Positions 1 to 8,747 of a stretch of DNA of 64,000 nt are shown piece after piece (position 1 is the stretch's first letter; every line of letters starts with the position of its first letter). Under the pieces are notes generated by a model. It worked only from the letters and a program-made list of their open reading frames with translations. It was not told the origin of the DNA and did not search any database. The stretch covers positions 1 to 64,000 of the forward strand of contig CACFVG010000002.1 of NCBI GenBank assembly GCA_902569725.1, in the 5' to 3' direction. The position numbers were made by a program, and so were the translations under genes. Source of the stretch: an uncultured Pelagibacteraceae bacterium. GTDB lineage: Bacteria; Pseudomonadota; Alphaproteobacteria; Pelagibacterales; Pelagibacteraceae.

Positions 1-576
1 ATTCAGCCCAATGGCTTGTTTAAACAATTAAGACAAGTGCTTCCTAAAAACTCTGCAATAACTTTAGATGCAGGTACACTTTGTTTACAAGCGACAGATG
101 CTCTTGAATATTATGACCCTCCATCTTTATTTACTCCTTTAGACTTTGGTTTGGTTGGTTTTTCTTTTGCCTGTGGTTTAGGTGTAAAGATTGCAAAACC
201 TAATAAAAAAGTAATTAGCCTAATGGGAGATGGGGGTTTTGGAATGACAATTTCAGAATTAAGTACGGCTGTTGAATATAAGATCAATACAATAACTATA
301 GTCATGAATAATAAAAGTTGGGGAGCTGAGAAAGCTTATCAAAAAGATTTTTATGGAAAAAGATACCTGGGAGCTGATATTAGCAGTCCACCTTTTGATA
401 AAGTTGCAGAGCTATATGGTGCTAAAGGTTTTAAGGTTAAAAAAGTTTCAGAAATAAACCAAGCAGTTAGAGAAGCTTTAAAAATAAATAAACCTGTTGT
501 CATTGATGTTGATGTAGATCCAAAAGCACTATACAGTTTTAGAAGAGATAGTTTTAAACATAGATCAAAAAAATGA
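1..576 (+). CDS. ThDP-dependent enzyme, C-terminal part (5' end outside window)
   Basis: This is the C-terminal, pyrophosphate-binding domain of the acetolactate synthase / benzoylformate decarboxylase superfamily. The reading frame is open to base 1 (it begins IQPNGLF), so the TTG at 16 in the ORF track is not the true start. The ThDP/Mg motif is visible as GDGG at about fragment residue 76, followed some 26 residues later by MNN. The preceding LDAG and DFGLVGFS segments are also typical. Its stop overlaps the next gene by 4 bases (ATGA). With an aldehyde dehydrogenase three genes downstream, a 2-oxoacid decarboxylase is plausible, but the substrate-binding N-terminal half is missing, so the substrate cannot be inferred. 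Confidence 0.85.
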   Translation: MQPNGLFKQLRQVLPKNSAITLDAGTLCLQATDALEYYDPPSLFTPLDFGLVGFSFACGLGVKIAKPNKKVISLMGDGGFGMTISELSTAVEYKINTITIVMNNKSWGAEKAYQKDFYGKRYLGADISSPPFDKVAELYGAKGFKVKKVSEINQAVREALKINKPVVIDVDVDPKALYSFRRDSFKHRSKK

Positions 577-1160
577 AATTAGAATTAAGAAAGTTTACAA
601 AATTTGTTGATAAGACATTTATTGAAGGTGGAAAAGAAGCAAAAGAACCAGTCTTGCTAGTTTCTGTTGCAGCAGTTTTTAAAAATCCTTGGGATGGTCA
701 AGGATTTGTTGAAGATCTTAAACCTGTAATTTTAGATTTAGCTCCAAAGCTCGGTGATATTTTAGTTCCAGAATTAATAAAAGAAATTGGTTCTCCAGAT
801 AAAATTCTGGCTTATGGTAAAGCAGGAATTGTCGGTTTAAATGGAGAGATCGAGCACGCATCTGCTTTTATTCATACGTTAAGATTTGGAAATAAATTTA
901 GAGATGCAGTGGGTGGAACATCTTATTTAAGTTTTACAAATATAAGAGGGCCTGCTGGATCGAAAATTTCTATACCAATGATGCATAAAACAGACTCTGG
1001 TTTAAGACCATATTATCTAACACATGAATTTACTATTCATGATGCTCCATTTGATAATGAAATAGTAATTGCTATTGGTGGAGCTTCTAGTGGAAGAGCA
1101 CACGCAAGAACTGGTGATAGATATCAAGATATGAAAGAAATGGGCATTGAACCTAAATAA
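573..1160 (+). CDS. Amino acid synthesis (AA_synth, DUF1185) family protein
   Basis: The 195-residue protein resembles the AA_synth/DUF1185 family. That family has an alpha/beta fold and no firmly assigned reaction that I know. Supporting features are the length, the segment YGKAGIVGLNGEIEHASA near residue 90, and the C-terminal AIGGASSGRAHARTGDR stretch. It starts inside the stop of the ThDP enzyme (ATGA overlap) and ends 4 bases before the hydrolase, so it belongs to the same transcript. The operon suggests a role in breaking down a small organic acid. The family name should not be read as evidence for biosynthesis. Family call is from memory of conserved segments. Confidence 0.75.
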   Translation: MKLELRKFTKFVDKTFIEGGKEAKEPVLLVSVAAVFKNPWDGQGFVEDLKPVILDLAPKLGDILVPELIKEIGSPDKILAYGKAGIVGLNGEIEHASAFIHTLRFGNKFRDAVGGTSYLSFTNIRGPAGSKISIPMMHKTDSGLRPYYLTHEFTIHDAPFDNEIVIAIGGASSGRAHARTGDRYQDMKEMGIEPK

Positions 1161-1164
1161 TTAA

Positions 1165-1938
1165 ATGATCAATGCTAAAGATTCAAAGAATACTTTTTAT
1201 ATTCTAAATAAAAAAGAAAATACTCCAATAGTTTTAATCCACGGCGTAGGACTTAATCATAAAATTTGGGAGCCTCAGATTAATTCATTTAATAATACTG
1301 TCTTGGCATATGATATCTTGGGACATGGAAACACACCCTTAACAAAATCACAAATAAGTTTTGATGATTTTTCATTACAATTACTAAATTTAATTGATGA
1401 ACTAAAGTTTGAAAAAATGCATTTAGTTGGTTTTTCAATTGGTTCATTAATAGCAAGGAATTTTGCCTCAAAATATAATAATAGATTAGAGTCTTTAACT
1501 TTGCTTTGCTCAGTTTTTAAAAGAAGTAATGAGCAGCAACAAATAGTAAATGATAGATTTGAATTATCAAAAAAAAGTAGATCTTTATCAAAACAAGCTC
1601 TTAAGAGATGGTTCACAGATGATTATATAAATAAAAATCCAAATATTTATGAAAAAATTTGTTCTATGCTTGCAGAAAATGATATGGAAAATTTCCTAAA
1701 AGTTTATGAACTTTTTGTTAAGCACCAAGATAATGAAATATTTGAAAATATAAAAACTAAAACATTAGTTATGACTGGAGAAAATGATATTGGATCAACA
1801 CCGGAAATGTCCCAAAATTTAAGTAAAAAAATCGCTAATTCTAAAGTTAAAATAATAAGCAATGGAAAACATCTCTGTAGTATTGAGTGTGCAGATGATG
1901 TAAATAACGCTATTAAGGAACATATAAAAAATGACTAA
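1165..1938 (+). CDS. Alpha/beta hydrolase
   Basis: The 257-residue protein has a standard alpha/beta hydrolase fold. HG near residue 26 gives the oxyanion-hole region, the nucleophile elbow is GFSIGS with Ser at about 91, the acid lies in GENDIG near 207, and the catalytic His is in NGKHLCS near 236. The sequence resembles the 3-oxoadipate enol-lactonase/PcaD-like group, but that group is broad and the substrate is not predictable. No signal peptide is seen, so it should act in the cytoplasm. It overlaps the aldehyde dehydrogenase start by 8 bases, indicating translational coupling. Confidence 0.87.
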   Translation: MINAKDSKNTFYILNKKENTPIVLIHGVGLNHKIWEPQINSFNNTVLAYDILGHGNTPLTKSQISFDDFSLQLLNLIDELKFEKMHLVGFSIGSLIARNFASKYNNRLESLTLLCSVFKRSNEQQQIVNDRFELSKKSRSLSKQALKRWFTDDYINKNPNIYEKICSMLAENDMENFLKVYELFVKHQDNEIFENIKTKTLVMTGENDIGSTPEMSQNLSKKIANSKVKIISNGKHLCSIECADDVNNAIKEHIKND

Positions 1939-3412
1939 ACTTAAGCAATATAAAATGTTTATCGATGGAGAATGGGTAGACTCTGATACTAAAAAAACTT
2001 TTGAAACTTTAAATCCAGAAAATAATAAGCCATGGGCTGTAGTTCCTGAAGCAAGTGCAAATGATGTTGATAGAGCAGTGAAAGCAGCACAGAAAGCATT
2101 TGAAGGAGAATGGCCAAAGTTACTTCCACGAGAAAGAGGAAAATATTTAAGAGCAATAGCGGATAAACTTAGAAAGAATGCTGAGTTACTTGGAGAAATT
2201 GAAACTATTGATACTGGAAAATTGTTTAGAGAAACAAAAAAGCAAGCAAACTATATTGCAGAATATTATGACTATTATGCTGGTATGGCGGATAAAGTTG
2301 AGGGAACAGTTTTACCCATAGATAAACCGAACATTCAAGCAATAACTACGAGAGTTCCAATAGGTGTTATAGCTGCAATTATTCCTTGGAACTCTCAGAT
2401 GTTATTAACAGTAACTAAGCTGGCTCCAGCTTTAGCAATGGGAAATACTGTTGTTATAAAGTCGTCAGAGCTAGCGCCTGCAGTACTATTTGAATTTGCA
2501 AAATTAGTTGAAGAAACAGGAATGCCAAAAGGTGTTGTGAATGTTATTACAGGTTATGGTGATCCATGTGGAAAGGCTCTAACAACGCATAATTTAGTTG
2601 AAAAAATTGCTTTTACAGGAGGTCCTGAAACTGCAAAACACATAATTAGAAATTCAGCTGAAAATTTATCAGAAGTAAGTTTGGAGCTCGGAGGAAAAAG
2701 TCCAGTAGCGGTATTTGAAGATGCACATCAAGAAAATGCAATAAATGGGATTACCGCTGGAATTTTTGGTGCAAGTGGCCAAAGTTGTATTGCTGGTTCA
2801 AGACTTTATTTACAAAAAGGAATTTATAATGAATTTCTAGATAAGCTTGCTGCAAGAGCAGAAAAAATAAAAATTGGTGCGCCTATGGATCCTGAAAGCG
2901 AAATGGGTCCAATTGGTAATTTTAAACAATTAGAAATAATAGAAAAAAATATTAAATTAACTGTAGAACAAGGTGGAAAAATTAAATGTGGAGGTAAAAG
3001 ACATCCATTTTCAAATGAAGGATACTATTTTCCTCCAACAATAATTGAGTGTGATAATCATAATCTTCCCACTGCAGAAAATGAACTTTTTGGTCCAGTG
3101 CTATCTGTAATGAAATTTGAAAATGAAGAAGAAGTAATAAATAAAATGAATGATAACCAATACGGTTTATCATCTGGAGTTTATACTAGTGACTTCTCAA
3201 GAGGTATGAGAGTTTCAAAAGCAATTAGAGCTGGGATTACATTTGTAAATACTTATAGACTAATATCTCCATCTGCTCCATTTGGAGGAATGAAAGATAG
3301 TGGCTACGGTAAAGAAGCAGGTATAGAGTCTATAAAAGATTACACAAGAGTAAAAACAACTTGGTATTATACTTCAGATAAACCAACTCTTGATCCATTT
3401 TCAATGAGATAA
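1931..3412 (+). CDS. NAD(P)-dependent aldehyde dehydrogenase
   Basis: This is a full-length (493 aa) ALDH superfamily enzyme that oxidises an aldehyde to the carboxylic acid using NAD(P)+. Visible catalytic elements are IIPWNSQ with Asn at about 154, LELGGKSP with the general base Glu at about 252, and GQSCIAGS with the nucleophilic Cys at about 286. The C-terminal TPFGG-like element appears as APFGGMKDSGYG. Its start overlaps the hydrolase. Downstream of a ThDP enzyme in the same operon, it could take the aldehyde released by decarboxylation of a 2-oxoacid; that link is inference. Confidence 0.93.
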   Translation: MTKLKQYKMFIDGEWVDSDTKKTFETLNPENNKPWAVVPEASANDVDRAVKAAQKAFEGEWPKLLPRERGKYLRAIADKLRKNAELLGEIETIDTGKLFRETKKQANYIAEYYDYYAGMADKVEGTVLPIDKPNIQAITTRVPIGVIAAIIPWNSQMLLTVTKLAPALAMGNTVVIKSSELAPAVLFEFAKLVEETGMPKGVVNVITGYGDPCGKALTTHNLVEKIAFTGGPETAKHIIRNSAENLSEVSLELGGKSPVAVFEDAHQENAINGITAGIFGASGQSCIAGSRLYLQKGIYNEFLDKLAARAEKIKIGAPMDPESEMGPIGNFKQLEIIEKNIKLTVEQGGKIKCGGKRHPFSNEGYYFPPTIIECDNHNLPTAENELFGPVLSVMKFENEEEVINKMNDNQYGLSSGVYTSDFSRGMRVSKAIRAGITFVNTYRLISPSAPFGGMKDSGYGKEAGIESIKDYTRVKTTWYYTSDKPTLDPFSMR

Positions 3413-3414
3413 AA

Positions 3415-4272
3415 TTGTCTTTTAAACATACAGCAATAATTGTTCTGGTAATGTTTTTTTTAGGAAGTGCATATCCTTTGGGTAAATTTGGTTTAAATGC
3501 ATCTGTTAATCCAATTTTATTTGGAGCTTTAAGAATGATTATAGTTTTTTTGTGCCTTATACCTTTCTGTAAAATAAAAATTCCTCAAAAAAAATATTAT
3601 CTACCTCTTTTAGGATTTTCAATATGTATGGGTGCAGGAGTAAATATGTTTTTATATTTGTCATTAAATACTGCTTCGATCTTGGCTCCTATTACAATTG
3701 GCGCTCAATTATCAATTCCTTTAGCAATTATTTTGAGTTCTATGTTTCTTAATGAAAGTATTAGTTTAAAAAAATGGATTTTAATATTTACATCATTTTT
3801 TGGAATTATTTTGATAGCATTTGATCCAAAAATTTCGGAAGAAATTTTAGCAACATTGTTAATTTTTGCTATGGCATTTTTTTATGGTTTGTCACAAGTA
3901 TTCTCAAGATATCTTAAAGATCTTGATGTAAAATTTACTAATGCTTTTATGGGTTTAGTTGGTTTTATTATATTAATTATTATTTCCCATTTATTTGAAG
4001 GAAATGTATTTCATCAAATATCTAATGTTGAAACAAATGGATGGTTAGCAGTATTGTATGCGGGTGCTATAATTTCGATATTTGGACATATGATGATGTT
4101 CTATTTATATAAATTTTATCCAGTAGGAATGGTTTTGCCTTTTTATGCATTATTTCCTGTTTTTGGATTAATACTAACTTTTTTAATTTTTGGAGAAATT
4201 CCAACGCTCATAATGGTCACTGGTGGAATTATCGTTATACTATCAGTGTTTATGCTTCAAAAAATTAGATAA
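3415..4272 (+). CDS. EamA/DMT-family transporter
   Basis: A 285-residue inner-membrane protein of the drug/metabolite transporter superfamily, with about ten hydrophobic segments in two EamA repeats. The first repeat begins at MFFLGSAYPLGKFG, and the second half contains FYGLSQVFSRYL. The best start is a TTG at 3415, three bases after the dehydrogenase stop; the first internal ATG would remove most of the first membrane segment. It is the fifth gene of the run and may move the substrate or product of the upstream enzymes. DMT specificity cannot be inferred from sequence alone. Confidence 0.88.
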   Translation: MSFKHTAIIVLVMFFLGSAYPLGKFGLNASVNPILFGALRMIIVFLCLIPFCKIKIPQKKYYLPLLGFSICMGAGVNMFLYLSLNTASILAPITIGAQLSIPLAIILSSMFLNESISLKKWILIFTSFFGIILIAFDPKISEEILATLLIFAMAFFYGLSQVFSRYLKDLDVKFTNAFMGLVGFIILIIISHLFEGNVFHQISNVETNGWLAVLYAGAIISIFGHMMMFYLYKFYPVGMVLPFYALFPVFGLILTFLIFGEIPTLIMVTGGIIVILSVFMLQKIR

Positions 4273-4345
4273 TTAATCATTGAAATATTAATTTAATCAT
4301 AATCTAATAACTTTTTATAAATTGTTAACAATTAAAGGGAAAATT

Positions 4346-5527
4346 ATGAGAAAATTAATTTTAGCTGCATTTTTATTTGTTTCTACGATGACAACAAATA
4401 CTTTTGCAGATATTAAAATGGGAGTAATTTTAGGATTTACAGGTCCTATTGAATCTCTAACACCTGCTATGGCTGCATCTGCAGAGCTTGCTTTTAAAGA
4501 AGCTTCAGATTCAGGTTCGTTATTAGGAGGAAAAAAAATATCAGTAGAAAGAGCTGACTCAACTTGTGTTGACTCTGCTGCTGCTACAACTGCTGCTCAA
4601 GGATTAGTAGACGGAGGTGTTGTTGCTATTATGGGAGCTGACTGTTCTGGGGTTACGGGTGCAATTGCAACTAATGTTGCTGTGCCAAATGGAGTAGTAA
4701 TGATTTCTCCATCTGCAACTTCTCCAGGTTTAACTACTTTAGCTGACAATGGGTTTTTCTTTAGAACAGCTCCATCGGATGCAAGAGGTGGTGCAATCTT
4801 GGCTGATATTACTAAAGACAGAAAAGTTAAAAGTGTAGCGATTACTTATACAAATAATGACTATGGTAAAGGTTTATCAGATGTTTATGAAGCAGCTGTT
4901 AAAGCTCATGGCATTAAAGTAACTACTGTTCTTGCTCATGAAGAAGGTAAAGGTGACTACTCAGCTGAAGTAGCAACACTAGCAGCTGCTGGTGGTGATG
5001 CTGTTGCTGTCTTAGGTTATCTTGACCAAGCTGGAGCACAAATTATTCAGGGTTCTCTAGATGCAGGATCATTCGATAGATTTATTTTATCTGATGGTAT
5101 GATTGGAGACTCATTAACTGATAAATTTGGTAAAGCTTTAAACAAATCATTTGGTTCTCTACCTGGATCAACTGGAAAAGGTGCTGGAGTTTTTGCTGAT
5201 GTAGCAAAAGCTGCTGGTATTGATTCTTCAGGTCCTTACACAGGTGAATCATATGATGCTGCTGCTTTAATCACTCTTGCTATGCAAGCTGGTGGAAAAG
5301 CTGACAGAGCTACTGTTCAAGCAAATGTTATGGCTGTAGCAAATGCACCTGGTAAAAAAATCTACCCAGGTGAATTAGGAAAAGCTTTAGATTTATTAGC
5401 TAAAGGAAAAGCCGTTAACTATGAAGGTGCAACAGGTGTTGAATTTACTGATGTAGGTGAAGCATTTGGTTCTTTCTTAGAAAAAGAAGTTAAAGGCGGT
5501 AAGTTTAAAACTAAAAAACAAAGATAA
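4346..5527 (+). CDS. HAAT-type ABC transporter solute-binding protein (LivK-like)
   Basis: A 393-residue periplasmic binding protein of the branched-chain/hydrophobic amino-acid (HAAT) class. I moved the start from the TTG at 4322 to the ATG at 4346. This places AAAGGGA about 5 bases upstream and gives a clean signal peptide (MRKLILAAFLFVSTMTTNTFA, cleaved before DIKMG). The mature protein begins with the typical GVILGFTGPI segment and has alanine/glycine-rich lobes. It is probably highly expressed, given its own gap, ribosome site and strong downstream terminator. It converges on the livM gene of the first permease cassette, which lacks a binding protein of its own, and is its likely partner. 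Confidence 0.92.
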   Translation: MRKLILAAFLFVSTMTTNTFADIKMGVILGFTGPIESLTPAMAASAELAFKEASDSGSLLGGKKISVERADSTCVDSAAATTAAQGLVDGGVVAIMGADCSGVTGAIATNVAVPNGVVMISPSATSPGLTTLADNGFFFRTAPSDARGGAILADITKDRKVKSVAITYTNNDYGKGLSDVYEAAVKAHGIKVTTVLAHEEGKGDYSAEVATLAAAGGDAVAVLGYLDQAGAQIIQGSLDAGSFDRFILSDGMIGDSLTDKFGKALNKSFGSLPGSTGKGAGVFADVAKAAGIDSSGPYTGESYDAAALITLAMQAGGKADRATVQANVMAVANAPGKKIYPGELGKALDLLAKGKAVNYEGATGVEFTDVGEAFGSFLEKEVKGGKFKTKKQR

Positions 5528-5541
5528 TACTTAATTGTTTA

Positions 5542-5577
5542 AAACCTCAGCGAATTTATTCGCTGAGGTTTTTTTTT
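5542..5577 (+). terminator. Intrinsic terminator after the solute-binding protein
   Basis: A perfect 12-bp stem (AACCTCAGCGAA / TTCGCTGAGGTT) with a 4-base loop is followed by a long T run, 14 bases after the binding-protein stop. On the opposite strand only TTTTAAA follows the stem, so termination there should be weaker though possible. Confidence 0.93.
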
Positions 5578-5579
5578 AT

Positions 5580-5648
5580 TTAAAAAATATATTTATCAGA
5601 TAAATACATCAAAAAAGCCAATGCCATTCCTAAAAGTAAATATTTCAT
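5580..5648 (-). CDS. Tiny putative single-pass membrane peptide after livM (22 aa)
   Basis: The ATG begins on the base directly after the livM stop (TAAATG) and encodes 22 residues, MKYLLLGMALAFLMYLSDKY then IF, then TAA. Residues 3-16 form one hydrophobic segment, so an inner-membrane micropeptide is possible. The same TAAATG arrangement joins livF to livH in this operon, which supports real translation. The ORF ends just before the converging terminator hairpin. It is short enough to be chance; conservation would decide. Confidence 0.4.
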   Translation of the reverse strand: MKYLLLGMALAFLMYLSDKYIF

Positions 5649-7019
5649 TTAATTCTTTATAATTTTCTCTGGTAAAATTCCTTGTGGTCTAAATCTCATT
5701 ATAACCAATAGTGCTGTTCCGATCACTAAAAATCTAAAATAAGGAGCGCTATTTATTAAATGTACTCTAATTTCATTTGTTTCTGGTAAATGCGCTGTGA
5801 AAAGATTAATAAAAAATAGTGCTATTGGTGCTGCTTCAACCCATAAAAACCAAACAACAAAACCACCTAAAATTGCTCCAAAATTGTTTCCTGTTCCTCC
5901 AACAATAACCATTACCCAAATAACGAATGTATATCTCATCGGTCTGTAACTTCCTGGCGTAAATAATCCATCGTTGGTTACCATCATGGCACCTGCTATA
6001 CCAACTATTGCAGAGCCTAAAATAAATATTAACAAATGCTGTTTAACAACATTTTTTCCCATAGCTCCTGCAGCTTCTTCATTGTCTCTTATTGCTCTCA
6101 TCATTCTTCCCCATGGAGAGTAAAGAGCTTTTTGAGTAAAAATTAATAAAATTATAACAACAGTTAAAAATAAACCTGTAAAACAAAGTTTTACATACAC
6201 CGATGAAGCATCAATAACTAACTGGTTTAAAACTTCTTGTTTTTCTGAAACAGAATTAATTAATGCTAGTTTTCCTGAGTGAAATTTTTCAACTAAGTCT
6301 ATAAACCACGGTGATTGCTGAAGATTAATTTCATACGGTGCTGGTCTTTTAAGTCCAATTACATTTTTAACTCCTCTCGCTAACCAATCTTCATGTTTGA
6401 TTATTGATACAACTATTTCTGCAATTAGTAGTGTAGCGATTGCTAAATAATCTGCTCTTAGACCTAATGCTACTTTTCCTACTACGAAAGCTAATCCACC
6501 TGCAAGAAATGCACCTGCTATCCATGAAAATAAAACTGGTAACCCTAATCCCCCTAAAAAGCCAGTTTTAGCTGGTTCTACTGCCTCAATACTTTCAATA
6601 GCAGGTGCTGAAATTAATCTAAGTAATAATATTCCAATTATAATTATAGCAGCTATTAAATAATTTCTTTTTTTGGATTTCGCAATTTTTTTTAAAGTAA
6701 GACGAATTGAAAAAACTATTCCAATTATAACACCTAAACAAATCATCATATTTAAACCACCTACGCTCCAAGCTTCTCCAACGGGTGCCACCGATACAAG
6801 TACAACAGCTAATCCACCTAAAGCGGTGTAGCCCATTATCCCAAAGTTAATTAATCCAGCATATCCCCATTGGATATTTGCACCTATCGTCATAACTGCA
6901 GAAATTAAACAGTAGTTTAAAATTGTTAAAGCAAGAGACCATGATTGCAAGATTCCAACCAAAATAATTAATGTAAACATTATCAAGTATGCTGTAATTA
7001 CATTTAAATATTGCCTCAT
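5649..7019 (-). CDS. livM: Branched-chain/HAAT amino-acid ABC transporter permease LivM (cassette 1)
   Basis: A 456-residue LivM-family permease. The signature core GLRADYLAIATLLIAEI and the cytoplasmic coupling segment AIRDNEEAAGAMGKNV are clear. It is longer than the cassette-2 LivM (350 aa). The extra length is an extended N-terminal membrane region (around residues 90-165) and a roughly 50-residue insert near 230-275 that would face the periplasm or cytoplasm. It overlaps the livH stop by 4 bases. With LivH it forms the membrane channel of an amino-acid importer. Confidence 0.92.
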   Translation of the reverse strand: MRQYLNVITAYLIMFTLIILVGILQSWSLALTILNYCLISAVMTIGANIQWGYAGLINFGIMGYTALGGLAVVLVSVAPVGEAWSVGGLNMMICLGVIIGIVFSIRLTLKKIAKSKKRNYLIAAIIIIGILLLRLISAPAIESIEAVEPAKTGFLGGLGLPVLFSWIAGAFLAGGLAFVVGKVALGLRADYLAIATLLIAEIVVSIIKHEDWLARGVKNVIGLKRPAPYEINLQQSPWFIDLVEKFHSGKLALINSVSEKQEVLNQLVIDASSVYVKLCFTGLFLTVVIILLIFTQKALYSPWGRMMRAIRDNEEAAGAMGKNVVKQHLLIFILGSAIVGIAGAMMVTNDGLFTPGSYRPMRYTFVIWVMVIVGGTGNNFGAILGGFVVWFLWVEAAPIALFFINLFTAHLPETNEIRVHLINSAPYFRFLVIGTALLVIMRFRPQGILPEKIIKN

Positions 7020-8026
7020 AGTGTTTTTCCTTTAAAAATTCCTGAGGGCCTAAATAATAAAACAATTACTAGAATAGAAAACGAAACTGCAAACTTATAA
7101 TCAGTTGATAGTATTTGCATCATAGAATTAGGTTCTAAAGATTCTGGAAGAATATATGTAAAAAACTTTTTATAAGCATAGGTTAAAAATATTTCAGCAA
7201 ATGCAATAACGTATCCTCCTAGAAAAGCACCAAAAGGATTTCCTATTCCACCAACAATTGCTGCTGCAAATATTGGCAACATATTATTAAAATATACAAA
7301 TGGTCTGTAGCTTTTATCTAGTCCATATAAAATTCCACCAATTGTTGCTAATATTCCAGCAATAACCCAAGTAATTAATACAACTTTTTTTGGATCTATT
7401 CCTGATAGTAAAGCTAAATCCTCATTATCAGAATATGCTCGCATACTTGTCCCAGTCTTGGTTTTGTTTAAAAACCAAAACATTATAGAAACTACAATCA
7501 TAGTAATAACTATTGTTATCGCTTGCGTTGACTTAATAGTTAAGCCCTCATTTAATCCTGTCATTTCTTTAAATTCTGAGGCTTTTAAAATAAATTTCTC
7601 TCCATCAAGAAAAGTTCTATCTGCAGGCCCAATAATTATCCTTATTATTGCTTGAGTAACAAACATTACCCCAACACTAACCATTGCAAGTTGAACAGGT
7701 GGACTTTTTTTAATTCGATAATATTCAAATACAAATTTATCTATAGATAACATATATAAAATCATCATAAAAGTCGCTAAAGGAATTGTAATTAAAGCTG
7801 TTGGAAATATTCCAAGATTTATACCTAAAGATTGAAAATAATATGTAAGAAGAACTGCAAACATGGTTCCAAATGACATCATGTCTCCAGTTGCAAAGTT
7901 TGCAAATCTTAATATTCCATAGATTAATGTTACAAAAATTGCTCCAAGCGCTAACTGTGATCCGTATGTTAAAGCAGGTATTATCGTATAATTTAATAAT
8001 ACCAATATTGCGTTTATAAAATCCAT
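7016..8026 (-). CDS. livH: HAAT amino-acid ABC transporter permease LivH (cassette 1)
   Basis: A 336-residue LivH-family permease with about eight membrane segments. Typical elements are the N-terminal LALGAIFVTLIYGILRFANF region, the coupling segment MRAYSDNEDLALLSGID, and AAAIVGGIGNPFGAFLGG near the C-terminus. Its start codon follows the livF stop directly (TAAATG) and its end overlaps livM. Pairs with LivM in the inner membrane; the substrate is probably an amino acid or related small acid but is not readable from the permease. Confidence 0.93.
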   Translation of the reverse strand: MDFINAILVLLNYTIIPALTYGSQLALGAIFVTLIYGILRFANFATGDMMSFGTMFAVLLTYYFQSLGINLGIFPTALITIPLATFMMILYMLSIDKFVFEYYRIKKSPPVQLAMVSVGVMFVTQAIIRIIIGPADRTFLDGEKFILKASEFKEMTGLNEGLTIKSTQAITIVITMIVVSIMFWFLNKTKTGTSMRAYSDNEDLALLSGIDPKKVVLITWVIAGILATIGGILYGLDKSYRPFVYFNNMLPIFAAAIVGGIGNPFGAFLGGYVIAFAEIFLTYAYKKFFTYILPESLEPNSMMQILSTDYKFAVSFSILVIVLLFRPSGIFKGKTL

Positions 8027-8734
8027 TTAAGCTCCTAAGAAAGACCTTCTAACTTCTGGATTATTAAGTAATTCATTTCCAGATCCTTCAAATTTATTTT
8101 CACCTGTAACTAATACGTATCCTCTATCAGAAATACTCAATGCTTGTTTTGCATTTTGTTCGACCATTATAATTGCTACATTTGTTTCTTTGACTTTAAT
8201 TATATGCTCAAATAATTCGTCCATTACTATTGGTGAAACTCCTGCAGTTGGTTCATCTAACATTAAAACAGAAGGTCTTATCATTAATGCTCTTCCAAGA
8301 GCTACTTGTTGTCTTTGTCCTCCTGATAATTCACCTACTTTTTGTGATTTCTTTTCATTTAAAATAGGAAATAATTCATAAATTTCCTCAATAACTTTAT
8401 CAACATCATCTTCACGTAAAAAAGCTCCAACCTTTAAATTTTCTTTTACAGTTAAATCAGCAAATACATTTCTAGTTTGCGGAACAAATGATATTCCAGC
8501 CTTAACCCTATTTTGAGGAGATAAATTAGAAATATTTTTTCCATCCATTAAAACAGAGCCTGATTTCAAATTAAGAAGTCCTAACATTGCTTTCATTGCT
8601 GTAGACTTTCCAGCACCATTGGGGCCAAGTATTGCAACTATCTCTCCTCTGTTCGCATTAATTGAACATGAGCTAATAATATCTGGACCATTTCCATATC
8701 CAGCTGTCATTTTACTTCCTTCAAAAAAAGCCAT
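8027..8734 (-). CDS. livF: HAAT amino-acid ABC transporter ATP-binding protein LivF (cassette 1)
   Basis: A 235-residue ATPase with Walker A GPNGAGKST, signature LSGGQRQQ and Walker B LMLDEP followed by TAGVSP. The short LivF form, ending in the family-typical RRSFLGA, identifies it as LivF rather than LivG. It energises import together with LivG at the cytoplasmic face of LivHM. It sits 13 bases after livG and directly abuts livH. Confidence 0.95.
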   Translation of the reverse strand: MAFFEGSKMTAGYGNGPDIISSCSINANRGEIVAILGPNGAGKSTAMKAMLGLLNLKSGSVLMDGKNISNLSPQNRVKAGISFVPQTRNVFADLTVKENLKVGAFLREDDVDKVIEEIYELFPILNEKKSQKVGELSGGQRQQVALGRALMIRPSVLMLDEPTAGVSPIVMDELFEHIIKVKETNVAIIMVEQNAKQALSISDRGYVLVTGENKFEGSGNELLNNPEVRRSFLGA

Positions 8735-8747
8735 TAATTATTTTCTC

